NCBI RefSeq assembly: GCF_030445035.2
Contig: NC_080682.1
Span: forward strand, 32,718,770-32,782,769
Length of the DNA: 64,000 nucleotides
Reading direction: 5' to 3'
Source of the DNA: Dasypus novemcinctus
Taxonomy: Eukaryota; Chordata; Mammalia; Cingulata; Dasypodidae
This document shows positions 24,481 through 36,526 of the stretch, piece by piece; positions within the stretch are counted from its first letter, which is position 1; each line of letters starts with the position of its first letter. The position numbers were made by a program, and so were the translations under genes. The notes under the pieces were generated by a model. It was given only the letters and a program-made list of their open reading frames with translations, had not been told where the DNA came from and searched no databases.

Positions 24481-24574
24481 AATAAAAGTAGCTAAAAGTG
24501 TCAAAAGAGTGGTGCAAATAAAATATGACAGATAAAACTCAAATAGCCAGGAATAATTTTAACCAATGATGTAA

Positions 24575-25213
24575 AGAACTTGTATGCAGAAAAATGCAAC
24601 TCAATGTTAAAAGAAATTTAAAATGTCAAATAACGGAAGATCATCTGATGCTCATGGATTGGAAAACTAAATATCATTAAGATGTCAATTCTCTCCAGTT
24701 GATATACAGATTCAATGAGATCCTGATAAAAATTCCATCAGCATTAAAAAAAAAATTGAAAACATGTTCATCAAATTACTTTGGAAGGGTAGGGGTCTTG
24801 AATAGACAGAAACATCATACAAAGGAAAAACAAACCCTCATCTCCAGACTTTAAATCATCTTGCCTAGCTATAATGTTAAAAACAGCATGGTACTGGCCT
24901 AAAGACAGACACAATAGACCAATGGAAACAAATTTATGGTTCAGAGACAGGCTCTCACATGTATGGTCAAGTGATTTTTGGCTAGCCTGTCAAACCCATA
25001 CAGCTTGGGCAGAACAGTCCAGTCAACAAATGGTGCTGAAAGAACTGTGTACCCATAGCTCAAAGAAGGAAAGGGGACCCCTATCTCACACCTAATCCAA
25101 AAATTAACTCAAAATGGATCAAAACCCTAAAAAATAAAAGCAAAAATCATAAAATTTCTAAAAGAAATTGTGGGAAAATATCTTCAAGACATGGTGGTAG
25201 GTGGTGGATTCTT
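24575..25213 (+). pseudogene. L1 ORF2 3' part, joined to ORF1 by internal deletion
   Basis: Plus-strand late ORF2 sequence: 'catggattggaaaactaaatatcatt', then a frame at 24874-25095 with GTGPKDRHNRPMETNLWFRD-like and SSQQMVLKELCTHS-like features, ending 'atggatcaaaaccctaaa'. The whole endonuclease and most of the reverse transcriptase are absent between ORF1 (24480) and this point, so the copy is internally deleted. Confidence 0.75.
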
Positions 25214-25690
25214 AAAGGAGATAAGAGGACTGAGATGGATTACTGATGTTTTACTGATGTTTAATGTATGTAGAAGTTTTAATTAGGTTTACTGTAAAAG
25301 TGTGGAAATGTATAGAGAGAATGGCAACACATAGTAACAGATAATTTGTAAATGGGAATGTGGCTGAAAATGGTAATCTAGATATGTAAATGCCAATTCT
25401 CAGAATACTAGAGAATAATCTAGGAACTTAATAGCACAGTAAACCAAGAGATGGATGTGAATTGTGGTTGATGGTACAGATGCAAGAGTGTCCTTTGTGA
25501 GCTAGAGCAAATGTATATAGCTATTGCAGGATGTTGGAATGTGGAGAAGCATGGGAAAATACAGCTGAAGTAACCTATGAACTGTGGTTAGCAGTAATAA
25601 TATAATATTCTTGCATCTATGTGGAAAAAAGAAAAAACAAAAGAAAAAAAAATTAACCAGGAAACCAGCTTTCCCTCTTAGGCCCCTAAC
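25214..25690 (+). mobile_element. L1-like 3' tail
   Basis: Non-coding 3' sequence with 'gtaaaagtgtggaaatgtatagagagaatgg', resembling 29605-29640, and an A-rich end at about 25620-25655. Confidence 0.5.
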
Positions 25691-26050
25691 GAGCATCTCA
25701 GGTTGTAGATGTTCATCTATCAGTCACCCTGTAGCTTGTCCTCCACAGGTGATATACCAAGTTTTAGTGAGTATAGTAAGGGGAATAAAAGAAAATAGAA
25801 AAAAATAAGTAAACTTTATAAACTAAAAAACATCAGATCCAAGATATCTTAGAAACAAAATAAAAATGTTTATAAGTTCCAAGTCATAACGTATCAGCTG
25901 TGTGCCTGATAACCCAGTGAATCACCCTCTGGATCACTACTCTAAGGAGACCTGGGAATCAAAAAAGCAACCTTGTATAATACAAGATAGGATTTCTTCC
26001 AAGGAGCTATGCTGGCTCCACAAGTTGATTGGATTTCAAAGAGCTTTGTA
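25691..26050. other. Unassigned sequence within L1 nest
   Basis: No gene or recognised repeat. The final bases (26055-26091, 'catgtaaaaaggtcattaacagggaaggggg') match 59897-59930, so an L1 3' UTR begins here. Confidence 0.45.
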
Positions 26051-26091
26051 CTTTCCACATGTAAAAAGGTCATTAACAGGGAAGGGGGAGG

Positions 26092-26811
26092 GAAGCAGAT
26101 GTGGCTCAAGTGATAAGGCTTTCACCAACTATATGGAAGAACCCTGGTGAGATCCCTGGGGCCTTCTGGCTAAAAAGATAAAGATAAAGCAAGCCTGCAT
26201 GGTAAGCCAATGCCCGCATGATGAGTTGAGTGCCCATGTGTGTGCCCACATGGTGAGCCAATCCCTGTGCAGCAAGCCGGTGCCCACATGGTTAACTGAG
26301 TGCCTGCACGAGTGCCTGTATGGTGAGCCAAGTGCCCATGTGGTGAGCCGAGTACCTGTGTGAGTGCCCATGTGATGAGACAGTGCCCACATAGCAAGCC
26401 AGTGTCTACACAGTGAGCCAAGTGCCCATACAACAAGCCAAGTGCCCATGCAGGAAGCCAGTGTCCCTGCAAGTAAGTCACACAGCAAGGTAATGACACA
26501 ACAAAAGAGACAAAGGGGAGAGTCAAGGAAAAGCAGAGCAGACACAGGAAATGAGGTGGCACAATTGACAGGGAATCTCTCTCCCCATCATAGGTCCCCA
26601 GGATTGGATCCTGGTGAGTCCTAGAGGAGAAAGATTACAAGAAAAGACAAAAAATAGAAATAGATACAGAGGATCACACAGCAAATGGACAGAGATAGCA
26701 AAAATAGTATAGCAGGGGAGGAGAAAGGGGAAATAAATAAATAAATAAATAAATAAAAACATAATCACTTGAAAAGATTCTCAACATCTTTAAAAAAATA
26801 GTGAAGAGGTA
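26092..26811 (+). mobile_element. tRNA-derived DAS-type SINE with internal VNTR
   Basis: tRNA-like head at about 26092-26165 ('gtggctcaagtgataagg' as A-box region), a body ending 'gggaatctctctccccatcataggtccc', and an (AAAT)n tail at 26729-26758. Between head and body is an expanded tandem array (26190-26475). Candidate TSD 'aagggggagg' at 26082-26091 and 26812-26821. The host is the L1 3' UTR, which continues at 26812. The minus frames 26129-26562 simply read through the array. Confidence 0.75.
26190..26475. repeat. ~20-bp VNTR inside the SINE
   Basis: About 14 imperfect units built on 'gtgcccatgtggtgagccaa' ('gtgcccacatggtgagccaa', 'gtgcccatgtggtgagccg', 'gtgcccatacaacaagcca', 'gtgcccatgcaggaagcca'). 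Normal DAS heads show only one or two such units. Confidence 0.8.
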
Positions 26812-28705
26812 AAGGGGGAGGATGTTGGGTATATGGGAGACCACTATATTCTGTATATGACTTTACTGTGACCTGAAACATCTTTGAAGACATAATGAAA
26901 AAAAAGTAAGACACTGATGAAGAAATGGAAGAACTTGCCACTGTACATTCAGGACAACAGTTACTGCAGTGATGAAAAGCAAAATATCAAAATAAATATT
27001 TTTCTTTTTTTTAATTCCCAACTTTTTTCACTTAATTTTAGTTTTAGTTTTTCTAAATTGTTATGTATTTTATTTCTTAGGTTGACATCTAAGATTACTA
27101 TCTCATTTTGCTATTAGTTGAATTTGGTAATATACTTGAGTTCATTTTTGAAGAAGTTTGGATCACAGAATGGTTACAACTATGGCAAGGGAGGAGGAGC
27201 ATTGGTGTGGTAATGTGGGGTGTCAGTGATGGGAGATACATGGAACTTCACCTAGGCATACATATAAGGTACAAAAGTATGTTCTAATGTGTCATGAGGC
27301 ATTGATACATGGCTTCAGACAACAACCCAAATAATACTGAATTCCCATCCTGCAGAGCTCTGCCACATTCTCTAATGGAACAGCAACAATCTGCCAAGTA
27401 CACGGGCAATGACTGGGGAAGAAGGATGGTCCATTGGTGGGCCCTTGATATTTGAACTATTCTTATGAGCCCTTGGTCTTGAAATTGCAACTTAGCCTAG
27501 TGTTGCAGAGCCTCCATGTTGTTCAAATGTGGCCACTTTCTAGGCCAAACTCAGTATATAAATGTGTGTTGGACATGACTCCTGGGGATGAGCCTCCCTA
27601 TCACTATGGGATTACTACCAAGCACTGGCTGGTGATGCAACTGGAAAGAAGACCTTGAATAAAAGGGGGATATGGTAAAGACAAATAAGTTTATATGGCT
27701 AAAGACTTCAAAATGAGTCAAGAGATCATCAGAGGGGTAACCCTTATGCATGTCTCAGCAGGATCTCATAGACAGCCAAAGTAGATACTACCCCTAATAG
27801 TGGGGCTCCTGAGCTCCTGCAGTCATTGCAGATAGATCCAGAGTTTGGTACCTTGCCAATGGCCCTACTTTGGAGTTTGTGCTCCCCAGTGTGACAGAGT
27901 TGCACTCAGATATGACTTCTCTACACACGTTTCTTCTGTCCCTTTTATTGAACCTATAGTTGGTGCTGGCGTTGGTAGGTGTAGGTCCAAGAGACTTAAG
28001 TCTCTGGTCTCTCCAAGTGCCAGCTGGACCCTGAGCCTTAGTGTAGCTGCAACACCTACTCTCCAGTTCATTGGACTCACCCAGGACAACTGAAAAAGAA
28101 GTGAGGATGAACAACCAATACACCAAGGAAACAAGAGAGTATGCAACTGCAAGCAAGAAAGTCCCATCCAACAGCCATATGGGATCAAAGTCTCCTCTCA
28201 ATTAAAAGTGGAGTCGGCATCACCATCCCAGAATCCTCAGGACTGGGGAATAAAATATGGACCAGAGTTGACTTACTGGTGGTCTACTATAGACTGATTG
28301 TGATTCTAGCAATGGAAGAAATTATATCATTGATGTGGAGACAGTGGCCACTGGAGTTGCTGAAGGCAGGAAGAGGGAAAAAGGGGTATAATATGAGGGT
28401 ATTTTCAGGACTTGGAATTGGTTTGAATGACTTTGCAAAGACAGTACATTATATATCCTGCCATAACCTACAGAATGGAGTATGAGAGAGTGTAAACTAC
28501 AACGTAAATTATAACTCATGCTAAAGGGCAATTCTCGAAATTGTGTTAACAATTGTAATGAAAGTACCACACTAATGAAAGAAGTTGTTAGTGTGGGAAA
28601 AGTGGGAGATGTGGGGAGTGGGGCGTATGGGAATCCCCTACATTTTTTTATGCAACATTTTATGTAATCTATGTATCTTTTAAAAATGAATTGTAAATAT
28701 ATATA
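26812..28705 (+). mobile_element. L1 long 3' UTR (plus strand)
   Basis: Order matches 59930-61890: 'gggtatatgggaga', 'gatgaaaagcaaaat', 'gtttggatcacagaatgg', 'accttgaataaaaggg', 'gcactcagatatgact', 'ggtgctggcgttgg', 'gtggagacagtggccac', ending 'caacattttatgtaatctatg'. Frames at 27284-28570 are UTR shadows on both strands. Confidence 0.8.
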
Positions 28706-28726
28706 TTTTTAAAAAGCTTGTCAGGC

Positions 28727-29267
28727 TCCTTCTGCCCCCTTTCCCTTTGCCAGGTTAAGGACCTAACAGTTGGCCAGAGCCCTGCTGATTAAGTGCCTGT
28801 CTCCACTCCTTCTCTAATCTAATTCCTCTCTCTCCCTGGGTGGCTAGTATGACAGCCTGCCTGAACAGCCCCCACCCCTCCTCATTGGGTCAGCATCCCC
28901 TTTGAAGTTCACAGGGGGCTCAGCTGCCAAACTCACCCCCAAAAACCACTCTCCACCCTCAGTCAGATACCTCTTCCTCCTAGGGAATGCTCCTTCCTAA
29001 TGCATTGGTAGCTGCTAGTCAGGGGCTCTACTGAGGCTGCTTGCCCTGAGGGCAGGTGCCATTTCCAGCCACTGGGGCAAACAGCTCATGGTTTTCTTTG
29101 GACTTCTTTATCTGTCCAGTTCCTTCCTGGATGATGCAGATGTCTTGCCCTTTCTATATACACCGAAAGCAGCTCCCTTGGACAGGTCCTTGTGCTTTCT
29201 CCACTCCTTTTTTGTGAAAGAGTCAGGCTTTGCTTACACACCTTGATGCCATTTTCCCAGAAGCTTC
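28727..29267 (-). mobile_element. L1 5' UTR-like segment (minus strand)
   Basis: A GC-rich 540-base block unlike its flanks. On the minus strand it starts 'ggaagcttctgggaaaatgg', which looks like an L1 5' end. It may be the 5' end of the L1 whose 3' UTR lies at 13881-15724, with the middle replaced. That pairing is inference. Confidence 0.45.
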
Positions 29268-30423
29268 CAAAAGTTTATAGTAGCATTATTCACAGCTGCC
29301 AAAAGATGGAAACAATCCAAGTGTCTATCACCTAATGAATGAATAAACTAAATGTGTTATATACACAATGAAATGTTACTCAGCTCTAAGAAGAAATGAC
29401 ATCCTGATGCATGCGACAACATAGATGAACCTGAGGATATTATGTTGAGTGAAATAAGCCAGACACAAAAGGACAAATATTGTATGGTCTCACTAATATA
29501 AACTAATTATAATGAGCAGACTCTTTGTGTTGAATTCTGAAGTATAGGGTAGAGCAGGGGGAGTTGATGCTTAATTTGTACAGAATTTTTAACAAGCCTG
29601 TTTGTAAATGTTTGGAAATGGATAGAGATGATGGTAGTACATTACTGTAATTATGATTAACAGTGATGGATTATGAGTGTGATTGTAGTTAAAGGGAGAA
29701 GTTTTTTTATTTTTTTATTGATTTTTAAAAATATTACATTAAAAAAAATATATGAGGACCCATTCAACCCCACCGCCCGCACCCCACCATTCCCCCCCCC
29801 CCCCCCAGCAACACTCATTCCCATCATCATGACACATCCATTGCATTTGGTAAGTACATCTCTGGGCACCTCTGCACCTCTTGGTCAATGGTCCACATCA
29901 TGGCCCATACTGTCCCCCATTCCATCCAGTGGGCCCTGTGAGGATTTACAATGTCCAGTGATTGCCCCTGAAGCACCATCCAGGGCAGCTCCAAGTTGAA
30001 GGGAGAAGTTTAAGTTCATGTATATCGCTAGATGGAAAGCTAATGTATGAACAATTGACTGTATAACACAGTGAAGCTTGCTGTGAAGGATGATTATAGT
30101 TAATAGTACAAAAGTAAGACTATTCTTTCATAAAATATAACAAATAAGTGTCACTGTTACATTGGGCTAAAATAGGGTGGTAAATGAAAAAAAAAACAAC
30201 TACTGAAACTATGGAATATAGTTAATAATAAGATTGCAATATTCTTTTATCAATTGTAACAAAGTAACCCTACCAATGTTAAGTGTCAATAACAGGGAAG
30301 TATAAGGGATATGGGAATGTTCTACAATTGACTGAGGTGATGAATGTACAACTCTGTGATTATACCAAGAACCAGTGATTGTACACTTGGAATGAAACTG
30401 TTACTAAAACAAACAAACAAACA
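29268..30423 (+). mobile_element. L1 ORF2 tail and 3' UTR, older subfamily
   Basis: Continues the element broken at 13880: 'agcattattcacagctgcc', 'gttatatacacaatgaaatg', 'gttgagtgaaataagcc', 'aaaggacaaatattgtatgg'. It ends in 'aaacaaacaaacaaacaaaaaa'. Just after the tail 'gacccattctg' echoes the 'gacacaccctg' at 12902-12911, a plausible old TSD. A short L1 3'-UTR copy interrupts it at 29701-29998. Confidence 0.7.
29701..29998 (-). mobile_element. Short L1 3'-UTR-only insertion
   Basis: About 300 bases in reverse: T-rich tail, 'attacattaaaaaaaatat', then UTR to 'gcagctccaagt'. Flanked by a direct repeat 'agggagaagttt' (29693-29704 and about 29999-30010). Contains a run of about 15 C at 29790-29805. 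It is truncated at the same point as 36080-36394. Confidence 0.75.
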
Positions 30424-30597
30424 AAAAAGACCCATTCTGGGCCACATCTTAACTGAAACAGCCTTATCAAAGGCCCTTACTAGTAACCTAATCAATTGGA
30501 CCTATTTAAAATAGGTTTACACCCACAGGAACTGATTAACTTTAAAAGCTTAAATTTCTGGGGTCCATACAAGCTTCAAACCATCACAACCACATTG
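30424..30597. mobile_element. Mid-sized interspersed repeat, right half
   Basis: 'ctaatcaattgg', 'ggtttacacccacagg', 'ctggggtccatacaagcttcaaacc' and 'atcaca'. This is the missing second half of the element that stops at 12912. Together they frame the 17.5-kb transposon nest. Confidence 0.6.
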
Positions 30598-32270
30598 AAA
30601 TCCAACATACCTATAAACAGGAGATTCTAGTGTCATCTTGAGAGTAAAATAAATAAGTCACTGCTTATATATCCCTCCATGAATGTGCTTGGGGAAGAAA
30701 CAGTTTCAATTAAGGACGAGAAATCTTATTAGTAGAGAAGAGTTTGCAGTCACTGACCCATCACTCTCTGCTGCTTTGCAAGTTCATCCATTTTTACCTT
30801 AAGCATAGTATTTCATTCCCTCAATTAGTGACTCAGAAATGATTGCTTAGAAAAACTTGCTAATAAATCTGAGCTTATGAACAGTTTATTTTTGCTCTAT
30901 AGTTTCACAAAACCCTTTTGTAAAAGTGGGTCACAAACACTGCTAACTTAATAATAAATTTCTTAAGTCATAAAAGTTCCTTAGCCTCAATCTTCAATAG
31001 AAATTGATGGGGATAAAACTAAACATTGCAGGACATCCCTTACAAAGCCTCCTTCCTGCACATTTGCCAATTTGCTCTTTAGAGACTATATCAAGCGTTC
31101 TATAAAAGCCACCTGCGATGAGTTCTAAACTGATTTAAAGTCCTGAAAATAGAAACACATCTTAAGGCAGAAAAAGGGACTGCCAGCACCATAAAATCAG
31201 TAGTGAATAAAAGCTGCCCTGGAGTCACAGAACTGGAATTTAGGTCTTTTACGACTTTTCCTAGGACAGTCGAAGTTCAGCCTGGACATACCTCCTATGG
31301 TCCATAGAATCCTGGATCCGCATGGCTTGTAAACTCAAAACCAGCAGCATCTACAATTTGTGGCTAGTTATTATTTGGTATTCAAGTTCAAGTTTCCTTA
31401 GAGTCTGTCCTTTCAACATTTTTAAATGCTATTTCAAGGAAATATTTAGTTGCATAGTATTTAACTACAACTAGGCTATGATATTCTTAACTTCAGTTCC
31501 TAAGTGATTAGAATTAGCAGCTTCAGCCAAGATAACAGCCAAAAGAGTTAATCTTGTCCTCTCCTGTGGTAGTAACATCTGTAGTCATAGTGGATATGAG
31601 AACAAGCAAGGCTGGATTAGTGGCTTCTCTATGGCTGATGGTTTGGACGTGATATTGACATTGGTGCATATGACACAGAAATTTCTAGTCATGGTAGTAT
31701 GAATGAATGAACGAATCAGAGTCTATTAATTGTTACCCTAATAATATCTGTCCCAAAGAGTTATAGAGAGGACAAAACAAGGAAAAATATCTAGGTCAAT
31801 GAAAAACTGCTCTTCTACTGCTGATGCCCTGAGGACAGATACATGCAGGCTAGACAAACTACTGTCTCATATTAAAAACCCAAGTCATTCCTAAGAGCAA
31901 GAGCTTTGGAATACAACAATCCTTGTCTCCTAAAGTTCTCAATTTTGCTTAAATACTATGTGACTTTTGACAATTTCTTAGCCTCTTTATGCCAGTTTCC
32001 ACATATGTAAAAAGAGTATGGTTACAATACCTAATTTATAGGACTTTGTGGGATTATTGGTGATAGTACATGCATTGTGCTTAGAATGATACAGTAAACT
32101 CATCATTTCATTTTGTCATTTTCTTTAATGAAAGAAAAGCTCATGTGTGACCCACCCAGTTTTCTGGGAAGAATTATCTCAACTCATATATGTACAAAAA
32201 TATAGGAGAGCAAGGTGGGTGATATATACAAACATCTTATGGTGAGTAATTACATATCTTCATTCTTCCT
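30598..32270. repeat. OR-unit block D, copy 1
   Basis: Aligns along its length with 45660-47130 and 50390-51900. Landmarks: 'gattctagtgtcatcttgagag', 'gttcatccatttttaccttaagcatagt', 'tagtgactcagaaatgattgc', 'gaaattgatgggg', 'agcaagagctttggaatacaa'. Non-coding. In the other two copies it follows block C directly. Confidence 0.8.
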
Positions 32271-32274
32271 CATA

Positions 32275-32730
32275 GATGCCAATTTTGTTCCAGTGTCAGG
32301 TGACCATGTATTTGAGTAAATGTGGGTCCATCCCCAGGCTATAGATATGTATATGGATTAGATAAAGCTCATATGGTCATTTTATTGCCTTTTCAGTGAG
32401 TGATCTAGGGATAAGCATGTGACACAATTCTATATAAGAATTATATAAGAAAGTAAATTCCTATATAATAAGAAAGTAAATTGTATAGAAGTCCCTGAAT
32501 ATATTTCTTTGTTCTTAAAAAAAAAGTCATGAAAAACTTTTTCTTTCATCACCAAGTCCCTCTGCAAGGGATGGTGGAATTGTCACCAGCAAATATCATT
32601 AGGTTTTTGAATGGGGGAGTTTTGGGATGGTGAAATTTTGGACTGTCACAGTTAAAAATGTATACAACATTTGAAAGGGTCTTGATAGCTTGTTATTGGA
32701 CTTTATGTGAAGTTGCTTTTATTGCTGAAG
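32275..32730. repeat. Ancient dispersed repeat X, copy 2
   Basis: Loose match to 10530-11070 ('gttccagtgtcaggtgaccatgtat', 'ggtggaattgtcaccagc', 'gcttgttattggactt'). Likely an old interspersed repeat, not part of the OR unit, since its place relative to C and D differs. Confidence 0.5.
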
Positions 32731-33182
32731 GACTTTTGAAAGGGGGAACCTCTTGCATATTCAATCAGATGGCTGCAGTTCATTTGTGCCCTCTTAGGAA
32801 ATCCTCTGAAGCATTTCCTAATCTTTAGCAGAATGAGCACCTCCAATAATCAGTTACTGGAAGATGCCTAAAAACAGCCTGGTTGACAGATAGTGGCTCA
32901 AGACTATAGAGTTAGCACTCAATCTGGAAATTAGAAGCAAAGAGACCAGTGGATTGAAGTGGGAAGAGATAATCCATACAATAGGCAGAAATAAGAGCAG
33001 TGTTCCACATGCCATCACAGGAAATAGATGATAACGATAATATTGATATAATATAGATTTTACCCATCCTTGAACAGTAGCCAATATGGTTTGGAAAAAG
33101 CTGTTTAAGATTATGGAAGGATAAAAGGAATCCTGTGTGATACATCTGGTGGAATATCTTGGTAGATATTAATTCAAATCTT
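32731..33182. other. Spacer; nothing recognised
   Basis: AT-rich. The minus frames at 32854-33208 have no recognisable similarity and lie in spacer, so I leave them out. Confidence 0.5.
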
Positions 33183-33320
33183 GTCTTAGTTTGCCAAAGG
33201 TCTGCCAACGCAAACTGCCAGAAATAGATTGGCTTTTATAAAATGGTATTTACTTGTGATAAAAGCTTATAGACCCAGATTCTATGGATATAAACGCATC
33301 CTAAATTACATATTATTTTA
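33183..33320. repeat. Fragment of the 'ttttagtttgc' repeat family
   Basis: 'cttagtttgccaaaggtctgcc' and 'ccagaaatagattggcttttataaaatgg', the same end as 12583 and the reverse of 40925-41047. Confidence 0.6.
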
Positions 33321-33741
33321 TGCTTATTAATCTTTTTTTCTTTAAATTGAGGGTAATAATTAAACTAATGAATACATGCAAATAGGAACAAATCTCATTT
33401 AAGGATTGAGCAGCTGGGCTCATATCTTAACTCCATTGTCTGCTGAAGATACCTGGAAAGCTCTTTGACACACTCAAAATAAGTTGGTGAATAAGACTCG
33501 CAATACATAACCATGGGTAATTCAATATTTTGGGGTCCAAAATAGATACTTGAATTGCCACTTAAAAGGGATTTTTTTTTTCTTCAGGAGAATGTGAAAT
33601 ATAGCAAGCACACTGAAAACATATGGTATTTATAGAAAAATGGATAAAACAATCTCAACAATAGTTATAGATTATACTAAGAAACAAAGATGGGAAAGAT
33701 CATGCACAATGATCCTAGAGGAAATATGAGGTACGCTCATT

Positions 33742-34190
33742 AAAAGGATTCATAGGGAAGCGGACTTGGCCCAGTGGAGAGGGTGTCCGTCTTCCAAATG
33801 GGAGGTCCGTGGTTCAAACCCCGGGACTCCTTGACCTGTGTGGAGCTGGCCCATGCGCTGTGCTGATGCGCGCAAGGAGTGCCCTGCCACGCAGGGGTGT
33901 CCCCCGCATAGGGGAGCCCCACGCACAAGGAGTGTGCCCCGCAAGGAGAGCTGCCCAGTGCGGAAGAAAGTGCAGTCTGCCCAGGAACGGTGCTGCACAC
34001 ACACAGAGCTGACACAGCAAGATGATGCAACAAAAAAGGAAACACAGATTCCTGTGCCGCTGACAAGAGCAGCAGCAGCCAAAAAGAAAAAAAAAACACA
34101 CGCAGCAAAGGACACAGAGAACAGACAACTGGAGTTGGGGGTGGGGGGGAGAAATAAAAAATAAATCTTTAAAAAAAAAGGATTCATAGG
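33742..34190 (+). mobile_element. DAS-type tRNA-Ala-derived SINE, full length with TSD
   Basis: Body 33757-34175. RNA polymerase III box A 'tggcccagtgg' at 33767-33777 and box B 'ggttcaaaccc' at 33811-33821 sit in a tRNA-like head. A GC-rich body follows ('gcaaggagtgccctgccacg'), then 'cagcaagatgatgcaac' and an A-rich tail. Perfect 15-base TSD 'aaaaggattcatagg' at 33742-33756 and 34176-34190. Low divergence suggests a young insertion. This family is the main evidence for armadillo. Frames inside it on both strands are not genes. Confidence 0.92.
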
Positions 34191-36065
34191 TAGCTCAAAG
34201 ACAATGACATATGATCTTGGCAGAAGAAGAATAGAAATGAATTTATGGGAATATTTTGGTCCTTCTATCCTAGGAGAATGAATGAAGAAATGATGTGAAT
34301 TATTTAGGTACTTTCTAACTACCAAGACCCCACAATCAACTAAAACTAGGGGTACCCATTTGTGCAGTTGATCAGAATTGGAAATCTATTAAATTTGACT
34401 AGGAATATATGAGCTGATGGAAATGGTCATAACTTAAAGCTAAGGCTAATAGAGACTCCATGTCAAACTTTGAGTAAGAAAACTGGGCATATGGCTGGGC
34501 CACCAAGAAATGGAGATCCAAAATTAACTGAGACTGCCCTTGATTTATACTCCAATCAATGACAAGTTTTGGTAGGTTGGCAAAGTCCAGTTTTGTTTGT
34601 AAGAACAAGAAAATATTGTTATAATTCTAAAGGGATTAATTTATAATAATCTTTATGCATTTTTGAAAGAGTATTATAATTCATAGGATTAACTTGATTA
34701 ATTTAATCAAAATATATGATAATATTGATATTGATGACCAAATCTAAGGGAAATTAAATTAAAACCTCCACATGATGCTCATCCAATGATATCTGAATAA
34801 GCATAAAGCCTTAATTAATAATCCATTAATGGTTACATTAAATAAATATATTCATATCTTTCATAAAGATATTAACAATCCATTTATTGTTAACAATCCA
34901 TTGTTACTCTAAATCAATGTATTCATAATTTTCAAAAAGCTAAAATTATAGTGAGAGGAAATATAATTAAGAATAAGCTTGTGCTGGAATATTTGGCAAA
35001 CTGCAATGTTTCTTTAAAGCGATACCCACAATTTATTTGATAGTACAAATTATTAGCATTTTGACAGCTATCAATTAGATTTTTCTCTTCTGTAAATGGC
35101 ATAAAATATGCAAGAGAAAGAATGATAATTAGTGTTTTAAAATTCAAAAGGCTTGACTATATTTAGAAGGAGGTCTGTTTAGGACATAAAAGATATATAT
35201 CATTACAACCCAACTCCTAAAAGGCAGTTTATAAAATGCTTTTGCAAACTTCCCATAACTATCCATAAACAAATAGACTAATTTTGCCTTTAACAAAACA
35301 CATCCCCTTACTTAATAATACCTTCTACAAATTTCTATTAGTGTTCAAGCCTTGTCTTACATATTTCCACCTTGATTTTATGAAAACCAACCATCTTATC
35401 TTAGGACAAAACACATTCCCTTAAACAAACTTATGAAATTTTAATTGGCATTGCTGTGAATTCACTTCCACAAATCTTTTACTTCTTTCTATATCCATTT
35501 AAGTCTCATATCCCTCATTCTGTTCTGTGAAAAAATAAAATTATTCATTTCAATTTAAGCAAAAACTATTTTTGAGAGGTTTGTAATAATTTATTAGCCA
35601 AAAACTTACAATTTTCACCATCTTAAAGATTAAATACATTTAATGCTAATTTATTTCTTAGTATCCTGTAAACCTAGGGAGATTATACCCAAGCTAAATT
35701 AAACTGGAAAAATTATAGTTTAGGCAAAGATGTTCTCTTTTCCTTTCTTCCTCCACAGGAGGCTATAGCTTCTTTTTTATTTTTCTTTAAAAAATATTCT
35801 AAAATTGTGAATAACCTTAAAAGCAAACTGACTGCCAAATTATGGAAAATATGTTACTATTGTTTAATTTGTTTTAATAATAATTTAGAAAAATATTTCC
35901 ATAGCTTTCAAGGACTTTTTCTTTACTTACTGAAATATGCCCATTGGATTATTACTGTCATCTCAAAGCTGTTAAAATTTAATTGGGGAATTATAAAACA
36001 AACTATATAAAACAAGGTTTATTCTGTAATATCCCCTTTGTCCCTATTATTTTAATTTCCAAGCC
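34191..36065. other. AT-rich spacer; no gene
   Basis: About 1.9 kb, very AT-rich, with stops in all frames and no recognised repeat. 'cattacaacccaactcctaaaaggca' at 35201 resembles 'gttacaatccaactcctgaagggca' at 38198, a weak hint of paired old LTR ends. Confidence 0.5.
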
Positions 36066-36079
36066 TAGTAGACAGAATT

Positions 36080-36394
36080 CTTTTTAATTTTTTAAAAATT
36101 TTATTAGCCTTTTCTTTAAAAGATACATAGATCACAAAAAGTGTTACATTAAAAATATAGGAGGTTCCTATATACTCCACACCCCACCCCACTCCCACTC
36201 CTCCTACATTAACAACTTCTTTCATCATTGTGGCACATTCATTGCATTTGGTGACTACATTTTGGAGCACTGCTACACCACATGGATTATAGTTTATGTT
36301 GTAGTTTACACTCTCCCCCAGTACATTCAGTGGGTTATGGCAGGATATAATGTCCATCATCTGTCCCTGCAATATCGTTTAGGACAACTCCAAG
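36080..36394 (-). mobile_element. Short L1 3'-UTR-only insertion with perfect TSD
   Basis: A reverse-oriented copy of the last ~300 bases of the long L1 3' UTR, ending at 'ggacaactccaagt'. Flanked by the perfect 14-base direct repeat 'tagtagacagaatt' (36066-36079 and 36395-36408). The minus frame 36052-36372 is UTR. Confidence 0.85.
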
Positions 36395-36526
36395 TAGTAG
36401 ACAGAATTTAGGCTAAACTCACGTCACCTCTTACTTTCCACACCCAGCTGCCCTCTTAGTTTCCTCCACTGGTTTTAATGAATCTCTAGAATTCAGTTAG
36501 TAGAAGGCCCTGGGGGTGTGATAGAT

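Noticed and set aside
26129..26562. Repetitive minus frames (Trp-Ala-Leu and Gly-His-type repeats)
   Set aside because: They are the VNTR read in reverse, not a repeat protein.
10530..32730. Repeat X as part of the duplicated OR unit
   Set aside because: It precedes block C in one place and follows block D in the other, so it fits a dispersed old repeat better.
33750..34325. 191-codon minus frame with a hydrophobic start
   Set aside because: It is the antisense of a DAS SINE and its flanks.
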